A stretch of 64,000 bases of DNA from Patescibacteria group bacterium (GCA_018061025.1 JAGOUY010000006.1:36425-100424), one strand, 5' to 3'. Counted from the first letter of the stretch, positions 16,542-25,878 are shown. Made by a program: numbers and translations. Notes: generated by a model not told the origin, from the letters alone.

Positions 16542-18308
16542 CTACATTTCCTCCGGAGTCGGAATCCCCAATAGATGCAACCCATTCGATAAAGCCACCT
16601 GCGCCGCTTTCACAAGTTGAATACGCCCTTCACGCACCTCTTCCTCTGCGGATAACACGGGTACATCACGATAAAACGCACTTACCTCCTGCGCCATCTC
16701 CAAACACCATTGCGCAATCACGGATGGACGCAATTCTTTCGCGGCTTGCCCCACTCTCTCGGGCAACTGCGCTATCTTTAAAGCCAAATTCTTCTGCGCC
16801 AGCTCTATAACTTCTAAATTCTCGTCACCCAATTCTTTTTTCTCATTCAATGAGGCTTTCCTGACTATTGAATTCAAGCGTGTCACAGCGTACTGACAAT
16901 ACGGACCAGTCGCTCCTTCAAAGGAAAGAGCCTGCTCCATATCAAACGTAAACACCTTATCGCTATCCTGCCGCAACATCCCAAACTTAATCCCTCCCAA
17001 TGCCAGATCCCAGGCCACCTGACGCTGTTTTTCCTCTGGCCATTCGGCATGACGCGCCTGAACTTCTTTCAAGGCAAACGCCTTCACCTCTTCTTCAAAG
17101 CTTTGGTAGGTGACGATATTCCCTTCACGGCTCGACATCGCCCCCGTCTTCAATGTGACAAATTCATATCCGATAAATTCCGGCACCGGACTCATCCCCA
17201 TGCGTCGCAAGGTCTCAAATAACTGTTTAAAATAGAGCATCTGCCGATTATCCACCAAAATCAAAGAGCGTGAAGCCGTCGGATACTCCTTCAACTTCAA
17301 CTCTGCCAAGGCCAAATCCTTGGTCGCATACAAAGACGTCCCATCCGATTTACGCACCAAAAACACCCCTAATTTCACATCCTCCAAATCAACCACCATC
17401 GCTCCTTGGCTTTCTTTTGCTACGCCCTTTGCCAGAAGCTCATCAACAATCGCTTGGCCACGAGCCACGACCTCAGATTCTAAATATTGACGGTCATTTT
17501 TAACCCCTAACCGCGCAAAAATCGCATTCAATTCATCCAAGCACCAGGCTCGCGTAACCGACCACAGATGCGCCAAGGCTGCATCCCCCGCTTCAAGTCG
17601 CCGCTGAATTTCAGACACCTCACCCTTCCATTCCAAATGCGCTTCTAATTCCTTTGTCGATTGCGAATAGAGAGAGCCAAGATACGCAGCCGTTTTTTCC
17701 GTATCAGAAAACCCCTGCAAGATATTCTCCCCTTGTTCCTGCGTTAAACTCACTCCTTGACCCGTCTTAGAACGAATGAGCCACCACAAACATTTCGCGA
17801 CGTGCGCTCCCACATCTCCATGATACGTCATGGGAACGACCTGCGCCGCCGAAGCCTGCAAGACCTGATCAAGCGCGACCCCAATCACAATATTTCTCAA
17901 ATGACCGACATGCGCCTCTTTATGCGTATTCAACTGTGCGTATTCAAGCAAAAATGTTTGCCCCTTATTCGCTTCAACCATCCCATATCCAGCTTTTTGC
18001 TCCGACAAGACCTCTACAACCTCTTTTACCACTTCCTTTGAGGCAAGCTTCACATTCACATAGGGTCCCGCCGCTACAAACGCCATCCCCTTCACAGACA
18101 TCCCCTCCAATTTCTCGACCAATTCCTTTGCGAGTGCTGCAGGATTCGTCCCCCGACCCTTCGCATACTTAAAACACGCCACCGCAAAATCCCCCAACTT
18201 GGTATCAGGGGGCACCACAACTTCTGAAGCCGCAACGGGTTCACCAAGAACCTGTGACAGCTGCGTCGCAATCAGACTCGTCCATTGTTGCCAGAGAGTT
18301 TGGGACAT
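16542..18308 (-). CDS. argS: arginyl-tRNA synthetase
   Basis: A class I synthetase charging tRNA-Arg. The N-terminal Add-1 domain (VVVPPDTKLGDFAVACF) binds the tRNA elbow. The HIGH motif appears as HVGHLRN in LLEYAQLNTHKEAHVGHLRN, and the KMSK-like loop is GAMSSREGNIV. The C-terminal DALR anticodon-binding domain includes LEMAQEVSAFYRDVPVL and ends LGIPTPEEM. The length of 588 residues is normal. The gene stands alone between bactofilin and tyrS. Confidence 0.97.
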   Translation of the reverse strand: MSQTLWQQWTSLIATQLSQVLGEPVAASEVVVPPDTKLGDFAVACFKYAKGRGTNPAALAKELVEKLEGMSVKGMAFVAAGPYVNVKLASKEVVKEVVEVLSEQKAGYGMVEANKGQTFLLEYAQLNTHKEAHVGHLRNIVIGVALDQVLQASAAQVVPMTYHGDVGAHVAKCLWWLIRSKTGQGVSLTQEQGENILQGFSDTEKTAAYLGSLYSQSTKELEAHLEWKGEVSEIQRRLEAGDAALAHLWSVTRAWCLDELNAIFARLGVKNDRQYLESEVVARGQAIVDELLAKGVAKESQGAMVVDLEDVKLGVFLVRKSDGTSLYATKDLALAELKLKEYPTASRSLILVDNRQMLYFKQLFETLRRMGMSPVPEFIGYEFVTLKTGAMSSREGNIVTYQSFEEEVKAFALKEVQARHAEWPEEKQRQVAWDLALGGIKFGMLRQDSDKVFTFDMEQALSFEGATGPYCQYAVTRLNSIVRKASLNEKKELGDENLEVIELAQKNLALKIAQLPERVGQAAKELRPSVIAQWCLEMAQEVSAFYRDVPVLSAEEEVREGRIQLVKAAQVALSNGLHLLGIPTPEEM

Positions 18309-18333
18309 AAAGGATGATTAATTTGATGTAGCT

Positions 18334-18457
18334 CGTCATCCCGAATAGAGTCTGACGCAATGAAGGATCTCGCAGCGGAACAGGTAGCCTTCCTATTGGG
18401 CTACTCGTTCCGGTCGAGATTCCTCAGTCGTCGTCGGACTCCTCCTTCGGAATGACG
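18334..18457. repeat. interspersed palindromic repeat (GTCATcCCGAA...TTCGGAATGACG)
   Basis: A ~124-base imperfect palindrome between argS and tyrS. Outer arms CGTCATCCCGAA/TTCGGAATGACG enclose nested complementary pieces (GAGTCTGACG, GGATCTCG, GGTAGCC-GGGCTAC). It looks like a common intergenic hairpin repeat. On the minus strand it would sit between the two synthetase genes. Confidence 0.65.
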
Positions 18458-18469
18458 AAAAAAAACCGA

Positions 18470-19684
18470 CTAACGTTGAATAATCTTAACAAAATGCCGC
18501 TTCCCTTTCTGAATAATCGTTCCTTCATTCGTTGGCTCTACCATCGCTTTTACGTCCGTAACTACTTCATCATTGACTTTCACTCCTCCCTGTTCAATCT
18601 GCCGACGTGCATCCGTCTTTGAAGCCACAAATCCAGCCTCAACCAAGACATCCGCTAACGCCATCGACCCACTTACCGACAATGCAGGAATCTCCTCGGG
18701 CTTCTCGCCCTGTGCATGCACACGCACAAACTCTTCAGATGCCATCGTAGCCGCTCCCTCCCCAAAAATCCCTTCCACCACCAACCGAGCCAACTCTTTC
18801 TTCCACACAATCGGATTCTCTCCTCGTTCTAAGGCCGCTTTCACCTCCTTCATGTCGTCCTCTGTCTTCTGCGTACAAATTTCAAACCCAGGCACAATCA
18901 TCTCATCCGTCCAACTCATGACTTTGCCATACGCATCCTTAGGATCATCTGTGAGCGCCAACATATTCCCCTCCGATTTCCCCATTTTCTTGCCGGTCGG
19001 ATCTGCCAACAAGCGATTCGTCAACACAAACTTCTCCTTGTGCTTCAATGTTTTGAGAAGCGTACGCCCTGCCAACATGTTAAAGGTCTGATCATTGCCT
19101 CCAATCTCCAAATCTACCTCCAAGGCAACGGAATCATAGCCCTGCATCAACGGGTAGAAAAATTCATGGAGATGGATCGGTTTACCCTCTTCCATGCGTT
19201 TCTCAAACATATCGCGCTCCATCATTTGCTGAACCGTAAAATGCGAAGCGAGTTCGACGACATCCGCAAAGGACATCTTGGCCAACCATTCACTATTAAA
19301 ACGAAACTCGGCCGCATTTGGACCATCAAAATCCAGCAAAAACGACGCTTGCTGTTTATAAAGCTTACAATTTTCGAGCACTTCTTCCCGCGTCAGCTTC
19401 TTCCGCGTCGCGGCCTTATCCGTCGGATCGCCAATCATGGCCGTAAAATCCCCGATCAATAAAATCACCTTGTGACCAAGTTTTTGTAATTCAGACAGTT
19501 TTCGCAGCGGAACCGTATGCCCTAAATGAAGCGTTGGCCCGGTTGGATCAATCCCATGATAAACCGTAAGTTTTTGGCCAGATAACAAACGCTCCCGCAA
19601 CGCCTCGCGCGTCGGGTAGACCGTCTCGACCGCATGGGTCAAAAACCACTCAACCTGCTTAGGATCAACAGAGACAGATGACAT
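18470..19684 (-). CDS. tyrS: tyrosyl-tRNA synthetase
   Basis: A class I synthetase charging tRNA-Tyr, closest to the TyrZ-like branch. LTVYHGIDPTGPTLHLGHTV holds the HIGH motif, and GGNDQTFNMLAGRTLLK is the tyrosine pocket region. LADPTGKKMGKSEGN is the KMSKS equivalent (KMGKS). A C-terminal S4 RNA-binding domain (SMALADVLVEAGFVASKTDARRQI) completes the 404 residues. Confidence 0.96.
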   Translation of the reverse strand: MSSVSVDPKQVEWFLTHAVETVYPTREALRERLLSGQKLTVYHGIDPTGPTLHLGHTVPLRKLSELQKLGHKVILLIGDFTAMIGDPTDKAATRKKLTREEVLENCKLYKQQASFLLDFDGPNAAEFRFNSEWLAKMSFADVVELASHFTVQQMMERDMFEKRMEEGKPIHLHEFFYPLMQGYDSVALEVDLEIGGNDQTFNMLAGRTLLKTLKHKEKFVLTNRLLADPTGKKMGKSEGNMLALTDDPKDAYGKVMSWTDEMIVPGFEICTQKTEDDMKEVKAALERGENPIVWKKELARLVVEGIFGEGAATMASEEFVRVHAQGEKPEEIPALSVSGSMALADVLVEAGFVASKTDARRQIEQGGVKVNDEVVTDVKAMVEPTNEGTIIQKGKRHFVKIIQR

Positions 19685-19787
19685 ACCGCCTTATAGTACG
19701 AGAGCCGAGACATTTGGGCAATAAGCCTCTAAAACGCAGAAGACAGCCGTAGGACGGCTGTCGAAGCAGGAAGAAGAACGATATTTG

Positions 19788-19867
19788 CGGCCCCGACAGG
19801 ATTCGAACCTGCATCCACCCCTAGAACCAGACGGGGTGCGTTTTGCTCTATTAAACCTTACAGGGCC
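19788..19867 (-). tRNA. atypical tRNA-like gene with 11-nt anticodon loop, no CCA
   Basis: The acceptor GGCCCTG/CGGGGCC and T arm GCAGG-TTCGAAT-CCTGT are good. The rest is odd: the D stem is at best GTTT/AAAC, the D loop has no GG, and the 6-bp CACCCC/GGGGTG anticodon stem closes an 11-base loop GTCTGGTTCTA. Possible anticodon readings include CTG or TCT. Unlike the four normal tRNAs in the window no CCA is encoded. It may be a degenerate, pseudo- or special-function tRNA. Confidence 0.5.
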
Positions 19868-19870
19868 AGT

Positions 19871-19934
19871 GACCCCTCCCAAACCAGCGTGGGGAGAGCA
19901 CGCCAGACACCGCTGGAAACAGTGAGGAGGGGTC
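19871..19934. repeat. fold-back spacer between the two anomalous tRNAs
   Basis: GACCCCTCC (19871-19879) pairs with GGAGGGGTC (19926-19934), and inside it CCAGCG pairs with CGCTGG. The spacer would bring the two tRNA-like transcripts together or act as a processing or termination hairpin. Confidence 0.55.
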
Positions 19935-19936
19935 TG

Positions 19937-20010
19937 TGCGCATCAAGGGACTCGAACCCTCGACCTCTCGCACGCCGTGCGAGCGCTCTACGCAACTGAG
20001 CTAGATGCGC
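19937..20010 (-). tRNA. tRNA-Ala-like gene (anticodon GGC) lacking G3-U70, U33 and CCA
   Basis: A good cloverleaf: acceptor GCGCATC/GATGCGC, D arm GCTC/GAGC, anticodon stem CTCGC/GCGAG with loop ACGGCGT, T loop TTCGAGT. The anticodon is GGC (Ala). However the third acceptor pair is G-C, not the alanine identity pair G-U, position 33 is C rather than U, the D loop has GC instead of GG, and no CCA is encoded. Confidence 0.8.
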
Positions 20011-20026
20011 GAAGAACGCTGGCTAT

Positions 20027-22720
20027 TTAGCCAGCGTTCGCCTTTTTCGTCAATACCTCTGCTTTCTTCTTAGCCTCTTCCAACTTCTGCCGCATCCCCT
20101 CTACAACCCTCTCAGGCGCCTTGCCAACAAACTCTTGATTTTCTAATTTTTGTTGTGTTGAGACAATATATTTTTCTAATTCCGCTAATTCTTTCTTCGC
20201 CTTCTCACGCTCTGCGGCGACATCCACTAATCCCGCCATATTCATCGCCACCGATAACGATCCGGACACGGTCGATGGCCAATCTTGCGGTGACACATCA
20301 ACAAATTGAAGGCTGGAAGCATTCACGAGACGCTGAATCCAGGCAAGATTCTCGTTAATAGATTCCGTCTCTTTCCCTGCTCCTACCACCACAAACTCAA
20401 CCGCTTTCGCCGGTTCAATCTTCTGCTCCGCACGCAAACGACGGATATCCGTCACGAGGACTCTGAGACGCTCAAAGGCCTGAACATCATTCTTTATCTC
20501 TCGAGAAGCCGTTGGCCACTCCGCCACAATCAAATCACCAGGAAAGCCCGCGATCTTCCATATATGCTCTGTCACAAACGGAACAAATGGATGCCATAAT
20601 TTCAAAATCGTTTGAAGGATCTCTCGCAATCTTTCAGATTTGCCCGTTTCCACCTTCGCAATCTCTAAATACCAATCCGCCAAATCACTCCAGGTAAAAT
20701 CACGCAACTCTTCACCCGCCGCAGAAAATTGGTACGTTTCAAGCTTATCGGTAACAGAGACAATCACTTGTTGAAGACGGGATTGCATCCAAGTATCAGC
20801 TAAGGTAGCTGGCAACGCCGGAACCCCCTCCTGCTCCCTCCCATCCGTTCCCGAACGGAGGGACGTCGCCTTGGTAAGGGGGAGAGTAAGAATGTAGCGG
20901 GAAATATTCCAAAGTTTATTCACGAGGTTGCGTGCGTCATCAACTTTTTCTTCATAAAAACGCGAATCATTCCCCGGGGTCGTTCCAATCATGACACTCC
21001 AACGCAGCGCGTCACATCCATGCGTTTGAATAATGGTCAGCGGATCAAGATTGTTGCCAGAAGATTTCGAAAACTTCTTCCCGGCCTCATCACGCAAGAT
21101 CCCATGGATATAGGCGTTCTTAAAGGGAACCTGTTTTAAGGCATACGCACTCATCAAAATCATGCGCATGAGCCACAGGTACACGATCTCGTACCCCATC
21201 GTCATCCATTGGGTTGGGTGGAAAAATGCAAGATCCTTAGTCTTTTCTGGCCATCCCAAGGTCGAAAACGTCCAAGCACCCGAAGAAAACCAGGTATCAA
21301 GCGTATCTGGATCCTGCTCCCACCCCTCTCCTGGACTCTCTATTCCAACTCGAATTTCCTGACCCTCCTTATTCTCGATACTCTTGTACCAGACAGGAAT
21401 GCGATGCCCCCACCAAATTTGACGAGACAAACACCAGTCACGCAAATGCTCAATACGATCTAAATACAATTTTTGATAGCGTTCAGGCAAAATAGAGACG
21501 CGAGCCTCTGCATTCCCCTCAAGTCCATCCGTCACGGCTTCTCGCATTAAATCCTTTAAACTCCTGCCACGGCCTGGAATCACCTTGTTCACATCTAACC
21601 ACCACTGGGTCAGCGGCAACGATTCAATCACGTCTCCAAAACGATCCGAGGTTCCAACACTTTGGGTGATGTCTTCTTCCTTTTCTAACAGCTGTTCATC
21701 ACGCAACCATTGCACAAATTTCTCACGCGCCACTTCGACAGATAGACCAACATATCCAGAACCAGCGGCTTCTGTCATTTTCCCATCGGTTCCAATCACA
21801 GATACAAGCCCAATCGGCGTCCCTTGAGCTTTCTGCTTCTCGTACATCGCAAAATCTACCGCACTATGGGCAGGTGTTACGCCAAGCGCACCCGTTCCAA
21901 AGCCTTTCTCAACACCTTCATCCGCAATAATCTTAATCTGGAGTGGAGCCTGAGCGCCAACATCCACGTTAAACGTCTGGCCAATATATTGCTGATAGCG
22001 CTCATCATTGGGATGGACTGCCACCGCCGTATCCCCCAGTTTCGTTTCAGGACGTGTCGTCGCAATCGTAATAGGAAAGTCTTTCGAGTACTTAAACGTA
22101 TACAGCTTAGATGGACGATCAACATACGCGAGTTCATCATCGGAACACGTCGATTGACCCTTTACAGACCAATTCACCACGCGATATCCACGATAGATCA
22201 ACCCATCACGATACATTGAGCAAAACAGCTCATTAACCGCCCGGCTACGTGCCTCATCAAAGGTAAACGCCAAACGCGACCAATCACAGCTCGTCCCCAT
22301 TTTTTTGACTTGGCTTAAAATCGTTGCCTGCGACTTGTCAGAAAAAGCGCGGATTTCTCTCAGCAACCCTTCACGACCCAACTCCTGCCGAGGATTCTTC
22401 ATTCCACCTTCCATTAAAACCTTTTCAACCTTCGCTTGGGTCGCCACCGCCGCATGATCCGTTCCAGGAATAAGAAGGGCTTTTTTGCCCCGCATACGCT
22501 CAAAACGAACCATCGTATCCATGATCGCATTCTCGAGCGCATGCCCCAAATGCAACACCCCCGTCACATTCGGTGGCGGCATCATAATACAATACGGCTC
22601 CCCGTTTTGATTTCGATCAGGTAACTGGTCCGGATTAAACACGCCTGAGGTCTCCCAAGCCGCGTAAATCGCATCTTCCACTTCCGAGGCGATATACGCC
22701 TTAGGCAAATCTTGAGCCAT
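20027..22720 (-). CDS. valS: valyl-tRNA synthetase
   Basis: A class I synthetase (897 residues) charging tRNA-Val. PPPNVTGVLHLGHALENAIMD holds HIGH, and the editing domain has ITIATTRPETKLGDTAVAVHP. DTWFSSGAWTFS belongs to the catalytic core, and KKFSKSSGNNLDP is the KMSKS loop. The C-terminal Leu-zipper-like coiled coil (REKAKKELAELEKYIVSTQQ) is typical of ValS. The anomalous tRNA-Ala-like gene lies 17 bases downstream. Confidence 0.97.
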   Translation of the reverse strand: MAQDLPKAYIASEVEDAIYAAWETSGVFNPDQLPDRNQNGEPYCIMMPPPNVTGVLHLGHALENAIMDTMVRFERMRGKKALLIPGTDHAAVATQAKVEKVLMEGGMKNPRQELGREGLLREIRAFSDKSQATILSQVKKMGTSCDWSRLAFTFDEARSRAVNELFCSMYRDGLIYRGYRVVNWSVKGQSTCSDDELAYVDRPSKLYTFKYSKDFPITIATTRPETKLGDTAVAVHPNDERYQQYIGQTFNVDVGAQAPLQIKIIADEGVEKGFGTGALGVTPAHSAVDFAMYEKQKAQGTPIGLVSVIGTDGKMTEAAGSGYVGLSVEVAREKFVQWLRDEQLLEKEEDITQSVGTSDRFGDVIESLPLTQWWLDVNKVIPGRGRSLKDLMREAVTDGLEGNAEARVSILPERYQKLYLDRIEHLRDWCLSRQIWWGHRIPVWYKSIENKEGQEIRVGIESPGEGWEQDPDTLDTWFSSGAWTFSTLGWPEKTKDLAFFHPTQWMTMGYEIVYLWLMRMILMSAYALKQVPFKNAYIHGILRDEAGKKFSKSSGNNLDPLTIIQTHGCDALRWSVMIGTTPGNDSRFYEEKVDDARNLVNKLWNISRYILTLPLTKATSLRSGTDGREQEGVPALPATLADTWMQSRLQQVIVSVTDKLETYQFSAAGEELRDFTWSDLADWYLEIAKVETGKSERLREILQTILKLWHPFVPFVTEHIWKIAGFPGDLIVAEWPTASREIKNDVQAFERLRVLVTDIRRLRAEQKIEPAKAVEFVVVGAGKETESINENLAWIQRLVNASSLQFVDVSPQDWPSTVSGSLSVAMNMAGLVDVAAEREKAKKELAELEKYIVSTQQKLENQEFVGKAPERVVEGMRQKLEEAKKKAEVLTKKANAG

Positions 22721-22750
22721 AGAATAAAAGCAGTCTAAGCCAAAAACTCG

Positions 22751-22772
22751 GCGCTGCCAAATAGGACAGCGC
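22751..22772 (-). terminator. hairpin upstream of valS (possible attenuator or terminator)
   Basis: On the minus strand GCGCTG...CAGCGC is followed by CGAGTTTTTGG, about 30 bases before the valS start. It could be a weak attenuator. No T-box motif (AGGGTGG) is present. Confidence 0.35.
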
Positions 22773-22822
22773 AGACCTCAGGCATCAGGGATTAGGCATC
22801 AGCTCCCCACCCACCTCACCCC

Positions 22823-22965
22823 CTTCTAGGGCCTACGTGGGGCACACATAAAAAGGAGGCTATTTAGACGTGACGACGGCTAAATTTGAGCAGATTTCAC
22901 AGCAGGGAAATATGCGTACTCCTTTTTATGTGTGCCCCACGTAGGCCCATCGCCTATATATACAC
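22823..22965 (+). repeat. hairpin element A: 30-bp variable arms, shared flanks and core
   Basis: The perfect inverted arms at 22829-22858 and 22919-22948 (30 bp each) enclose a 60-base core with two small hairpins. The left flank is a pyrimidine-rich tract ending TTCTAGG; the right flank is CATCGCCTATATA. Elements C and D share these flanks, element B shares TCTAG and CATCGCCTA, and element E shares core features; the arm sequences are all different. It fills most of the 417-base gap between valS and the DHH gene. A further 28 bases upstream (22776-22803, CCTCAGGCATCAGGGATTAG...) also recur near element D. Confidence 0.75.
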
Positions 22966-22998
22966 AATCCAACCCCTATACGATCCGATCGATCGAGG

Positions 22999-23025
22999 CT
23001 GGGTTCCCGCCTTCGCGGGAATGAC
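22999..23025. repeat. short dispersed hairpin repeat (CCCGCcttcGCGGG)
   Basis: This 27-base unit (CTGGGTTCCCGCCTTCGCGG..ATGAC) also occurs inverted at 24319 and 47371. It is a widespread bacterial interspersed repeat. It lies in the same gap as element A. Confidence 0.75.
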
Positions 23026-23137
23026 AGGAAAAAATCGGACTTCGTTCGGGATGACGCGGGGAAGAAGGGGGGGAAACTCTAGCCTTGACATCTCCATGAT
23101 AATGGCATAAGTTAGCCCATTCGTTGTCCATTCTCCC

Positions 23138-24286
23138 ATGGCGCTGAATCCCCTCCAACAAGCGGCCGAACGCATCCTTCGTGCCAAGCAAATCCTCCTT
23201 ACCACCAATGAACACGCCTCGGTGGATGCTTTGGGCTCTATCATCGCCATGGGACTCGTCTTACAGCGCTTAAATAAGCCATTTGACGCCCTTGTCCCCA
23301 ACTGGGATCCCAAACACTACCCCGACATCTTTCCAAAAGGAGTCGAAATCCGTCCTCAGGTCGGGGCAACGCATAGCTTTCACCTGCGCGTAAACTTAGC
23401 CAAAACTCCCCTTGCGGAACTGATGTACGATATCCGCGATAATATCTTAGACATTACCCTCATCCCCAAACATGGGAGCTGGACTCTTCAAGATGTGGGC
23501 GCTGACCAAGGACAAGATCGCTACGACCTCATAATCGCCATCGACGCACCAGATATGGCGTCTCTTGGAGCCCTGGCTCGCGAACAAGCAGATCTCCTCT
23601 ATCGCACCGATATCATCAACATCGATTGCCACCCAAGCAACGAATACTGGGGGCAAATGAATATTATTGATCTAAACTCCGTCTCCACCACAGAGGTCCT
23701 CTATCACTGGCTCCACGAATGGCAGCCAAGTCTCATGGACGAACGCTTGGCGACCACTCTGTTGGCGGGGATGATTGCCAAAACCAACAGCTTCCGTAGC
23801 AGTCACGTTACCCCACGCACGCTCGCCGCTTCGTCAGAACTCATGAGCCTTGGCGCCAACCGCGAAGGCATCGTCCATGGCTTATGGCGTACCCGTTCTG
23901 TCGCCACCTTAAAATTATGGGGACGAGCGCTGTCCAGACTCGAACAAGACCGCGAGCTTGGTCTGGTGTGGACCACGCTCAGCATCGCGGACGGACTCGA
24001 AGCTGGTGCCCACCCCGACCAACTCGACGGCGTCGTAGACGAGCTCCTCTCCTACGCACCAGAGGCAAAAATCGTCGCCCTCCTAACCGAACAAAAAGAT
24101 GAAATCGTGGTCAGCCTTCACGCCGCCGCGCCCCTATCTGCCACCGAAATCGCCCGACCGTTCAATGGACACGGCACACGCGAACGATCCATTTTCCGCG
24201 TTAAACAAGAAAACAACGTCATCGAAACCATTCAATCCATCCTCGACCGTCTCAAAAAAACCTTACGTGCTACAAAAGGCGTATAA
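23138..24286 (+). CDS. DHH/NrnA-like phosphoesterase with degenerate active site
   Basis: A DHH-superfamily (NrnA/RecJ-like) protein of 382 residues. The four N-terminal metal motifs are recognisable but altered: NEHASVDALGS for xHPDGDALGS, IIAIDAPD for motif II, IDCHPSN where active enzymes have DHH, and STTEVLYHWL. The DHHA1 region has FNGHGTRERS instead of GGGHxxAAG. Active members degrade nano-RNAs or pAp; here metal binding is doubtful, so a binding or regulatory role is possible. It is divergent from valS across element A and convergent with the transglycosylase gene. Confidence 0.72.
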   Translation: MALNPLQQAAERILRAKQILLTTNEHASVDALGSIIAMGLVLQRLNKPFDALVPNWDPKHYPDIFPKGVEIRPQVGATHSFHLRVNLAKTPLAELMYDIRDNILDITLIPKHGSWTLQDVGADQGQDRYDLIIAIDAPDMASLGALAREQADLLYRTDIINIDCHPSNEYWGQMNIIDLNSVSTTEVLYHWLHEWQPSLMDERLATTLLAGMIAKTNSFRSSHVTPRTLAASSELMSLGANREGIVHGLWRTRSVATLKLWGRALSRLEQDRELGLVWTTLSIADGLEAGAHPDQLDGVVDELLSYAPEAKIVALLTEQKDEIVVSLHAAAPLSATEIARPFNGHGTRERSIFRVKQENNVIETIQSILDRLKKTLRATKGV

Positions 24287-24305
24287 GAAATCTTATACGC
24301 CTTTT
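24275..24305. terminator. convergent bidirectional terminator
   Basis: AAAAGGCGTATAAG-AAAT-CTTATACGCTTTT forms a long stem with one bulged G. It spans the stop of the DHH gene and is flanked by A and T runs, so it can serve both convergent genes. Confidence 0.75.
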
Positions 24306-24318
24306 GCTTAGTTTTTCT

Positions 24319-24346
24319 GTCATTCCCGCGAAGGCGGGAACCCAGT
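24319..24346. repeat. short dispersed hairpin repeat
   Basis: GTCATTCCCGCGAAGGCGGG followed by AACCCAG is the inverted equivalent of the unit at 22999-23025 and is the same as 47371-47397. Confidence 0.75.
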
Positions 24347-24363
24347 CCAGAAAGTTCATTTTA

Positions 24364-25878
24364 TCAATTAACGATAGCAACTTGCACCGGCTGCTTCATG
24401 CGGGGAGCAATCAAACGATATTTTTGTAGGTAGCCGAGTGTTTCTAGTTTCAGCCGACTCCGATCCAACGCTTCCAAATCCGCGGTTACTTGAGCATGTT
24501 TTTTCTGAGTCGTGGCTAACTCCGCTTGCAAGGTTTTTTTCTTACTCGCCTGCTTTTCGGCCGTTACTTTTTTCTTCAAGCGATTAATGGCGATCGCTAA
24601 TTCCGTCTGTTTTACATCTAATTTTTCCCAATCAGCTCGATAATTCCCATCCCACGCCGTTCCAAACCGCGTAATCGCTCGTCGAACACGTACACCCCCC
24701 GTGTTATACGCCGCAATCAGATAGGCGCGCATAGATTCTGGAGATGTCACGTAGGGATCGCGTGCTTGGGGAGGCAGGTCGAACCACACTCCATCTAAAT
24801 AGGCAATTTGTGCCTTAAGCGCATTCGGAAGATTCCCCGTTCCTTCTTGAAAGTCCTTAATGAGATTCAAACTCGGCCATTGTCTTACCACTGCTGCGTA
24901 CGTGCTGGGAATAAACTGCAACAACCCATTCGCCCCCGCCGAAGAAATCTCTTGATGAAAGGCATTTTGCTCATTTAAGCCCAGCTCAAGATAAAATAGG
25001 TCTAAACGATCATCCGCCCCTGAACGCACAGACCCATGGTCCATGTGCTCAATCGCCATAATGGATTTAAGCGCAACAGGATCTGCTACATCCGCTAACA
25101 ACTTACCCGGAAACGCCTTGGACGGAATATTCTTGGCGCGTATGTCTTGCAACGCATCTTGCACAAGCCGATCTAAAACCACTTTGCCCCAGTCGACGAT
25201 CTCCTGGGTATGAAGAGATTTGCTATACGGCACATAGACCATCTGCCGCAGAGTATAGACCGTCGCCTTCTTTTCAACCGCTGTCTGCCATAACGGATAA
25301 CGAACCCCTACCACCACATTCTGTGCGGGTGTCACGGCATAATCCGTATCATAGCCACTTCCTCCTCGCACTTGGATCTGAAGGTCGGGAGGAATATTCC
25401 GTAAAGAAGACCCGTTTTTCTCAAGCGAGATAAGGCGGATCTGATCCAAATCCTTGTCCCACAACGCCAAGGTGACCGTTCTCCAATCGGAGGGTTTTTG
25501 TTTCACGGTACGTACTGGTTCACGTCCCGCTTCCAAGAGCATATGCGCACGACGTACGGCTGAGATCACCCGTGGAGCGGCAATTCCATTTAAAAAAGCG
25601 GGAACCGCAGGATCAACTGGACTCGAAGGAGTAGGAATCGAGGGCGCAGGAGCGGGAACAGGTTCCGCAAGAGGCGTCCCTGCCAAGCGGGCTAGGAGAT
25701 CTGCTTCCGTAGCTGCCGTCAAACCAGAGCGGATATCTGTGTAACTCCCATTTGAGGTACGCAAAATGAGCGGAGGTAAGGCCGTCTCAGACGCTTGAGC
25801 CTGAACAAACGGCACGAACCCACCGACCAAAAAACCAGCACACAGGAGGACAAAAAAAGAACGGGAAAGAAATAACAT
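24364..25878 (-). CDS. secreted lytic transglycosylase (SLT/GH23-like)
   Basis: An exported 504-residue protein that probably cleaves peptidoglycan glycan strands. The N-terminus MLFLSRSFFVLLCAGFLVGGF...QAQA is a signal peptide, followed by a Pro-rich linker (residues ~70-95). The lysozyme-like core is IMAIEHMDHGS (with the candidate catalytic Glu), SSAGANGLLQFIPSTYAAVV and AYLIAAYNTGGVRVRRAI. A long Lys/Ala-rich coiled coil (~residues 400-470) follows. It is upstream of none of its neighbours and converges with the DHH gene. Confidence 0.82.
   Translation of the reverse strand: MLFLSRSFFVLLCAGFLVGGFVPFVQAQASETALPPLILRTSNGSYTDIRSGLTAATEADLLARLAGTPLAEPVPAPAPSIPTPSSPVDPAVPAFLNGIAAPRVISAVRRAHMLLEAGREPVRTVKQKPSDWRTVTLALWDKDLDQIRLISLEKNGSSLRNIPPDLQIQVRGGSGYDTDYAVTPAQNVVVGVRYPLWQTAVEKKATVYTLRQMVYVPYSKSLHTQEIVDWGKVVLDRLVQDALQDIRAKNIPSKAFPGKLLADVADPVALKSIMAIEHMDHGSVRSGADDRLDLFYLELGLNEQNAFHQEISSAGANGLLQFIPSTYAAVVRQWPSLNLIKDFQEGTGNLPNALKAQIAYLDGVWFDLPPQARDPYVTSPESMRAYLIAAYNTGGVRVRRAITRFGTAWDGNYRADWEKLDVKQTELAIAINRLKKKVTAEKQASKKKTLQAELATTQKKHAQVTADLEALDRSRLKLETLGYLQKYRLIAPRMKQPVQVAIVN

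Noticed and set aside
22721..22800. T-box riboswitch upstream of valS
   Set aside because: There is no AGGGTGG-type T-box sequence or specifier loop, and only one simple hairpin is present.
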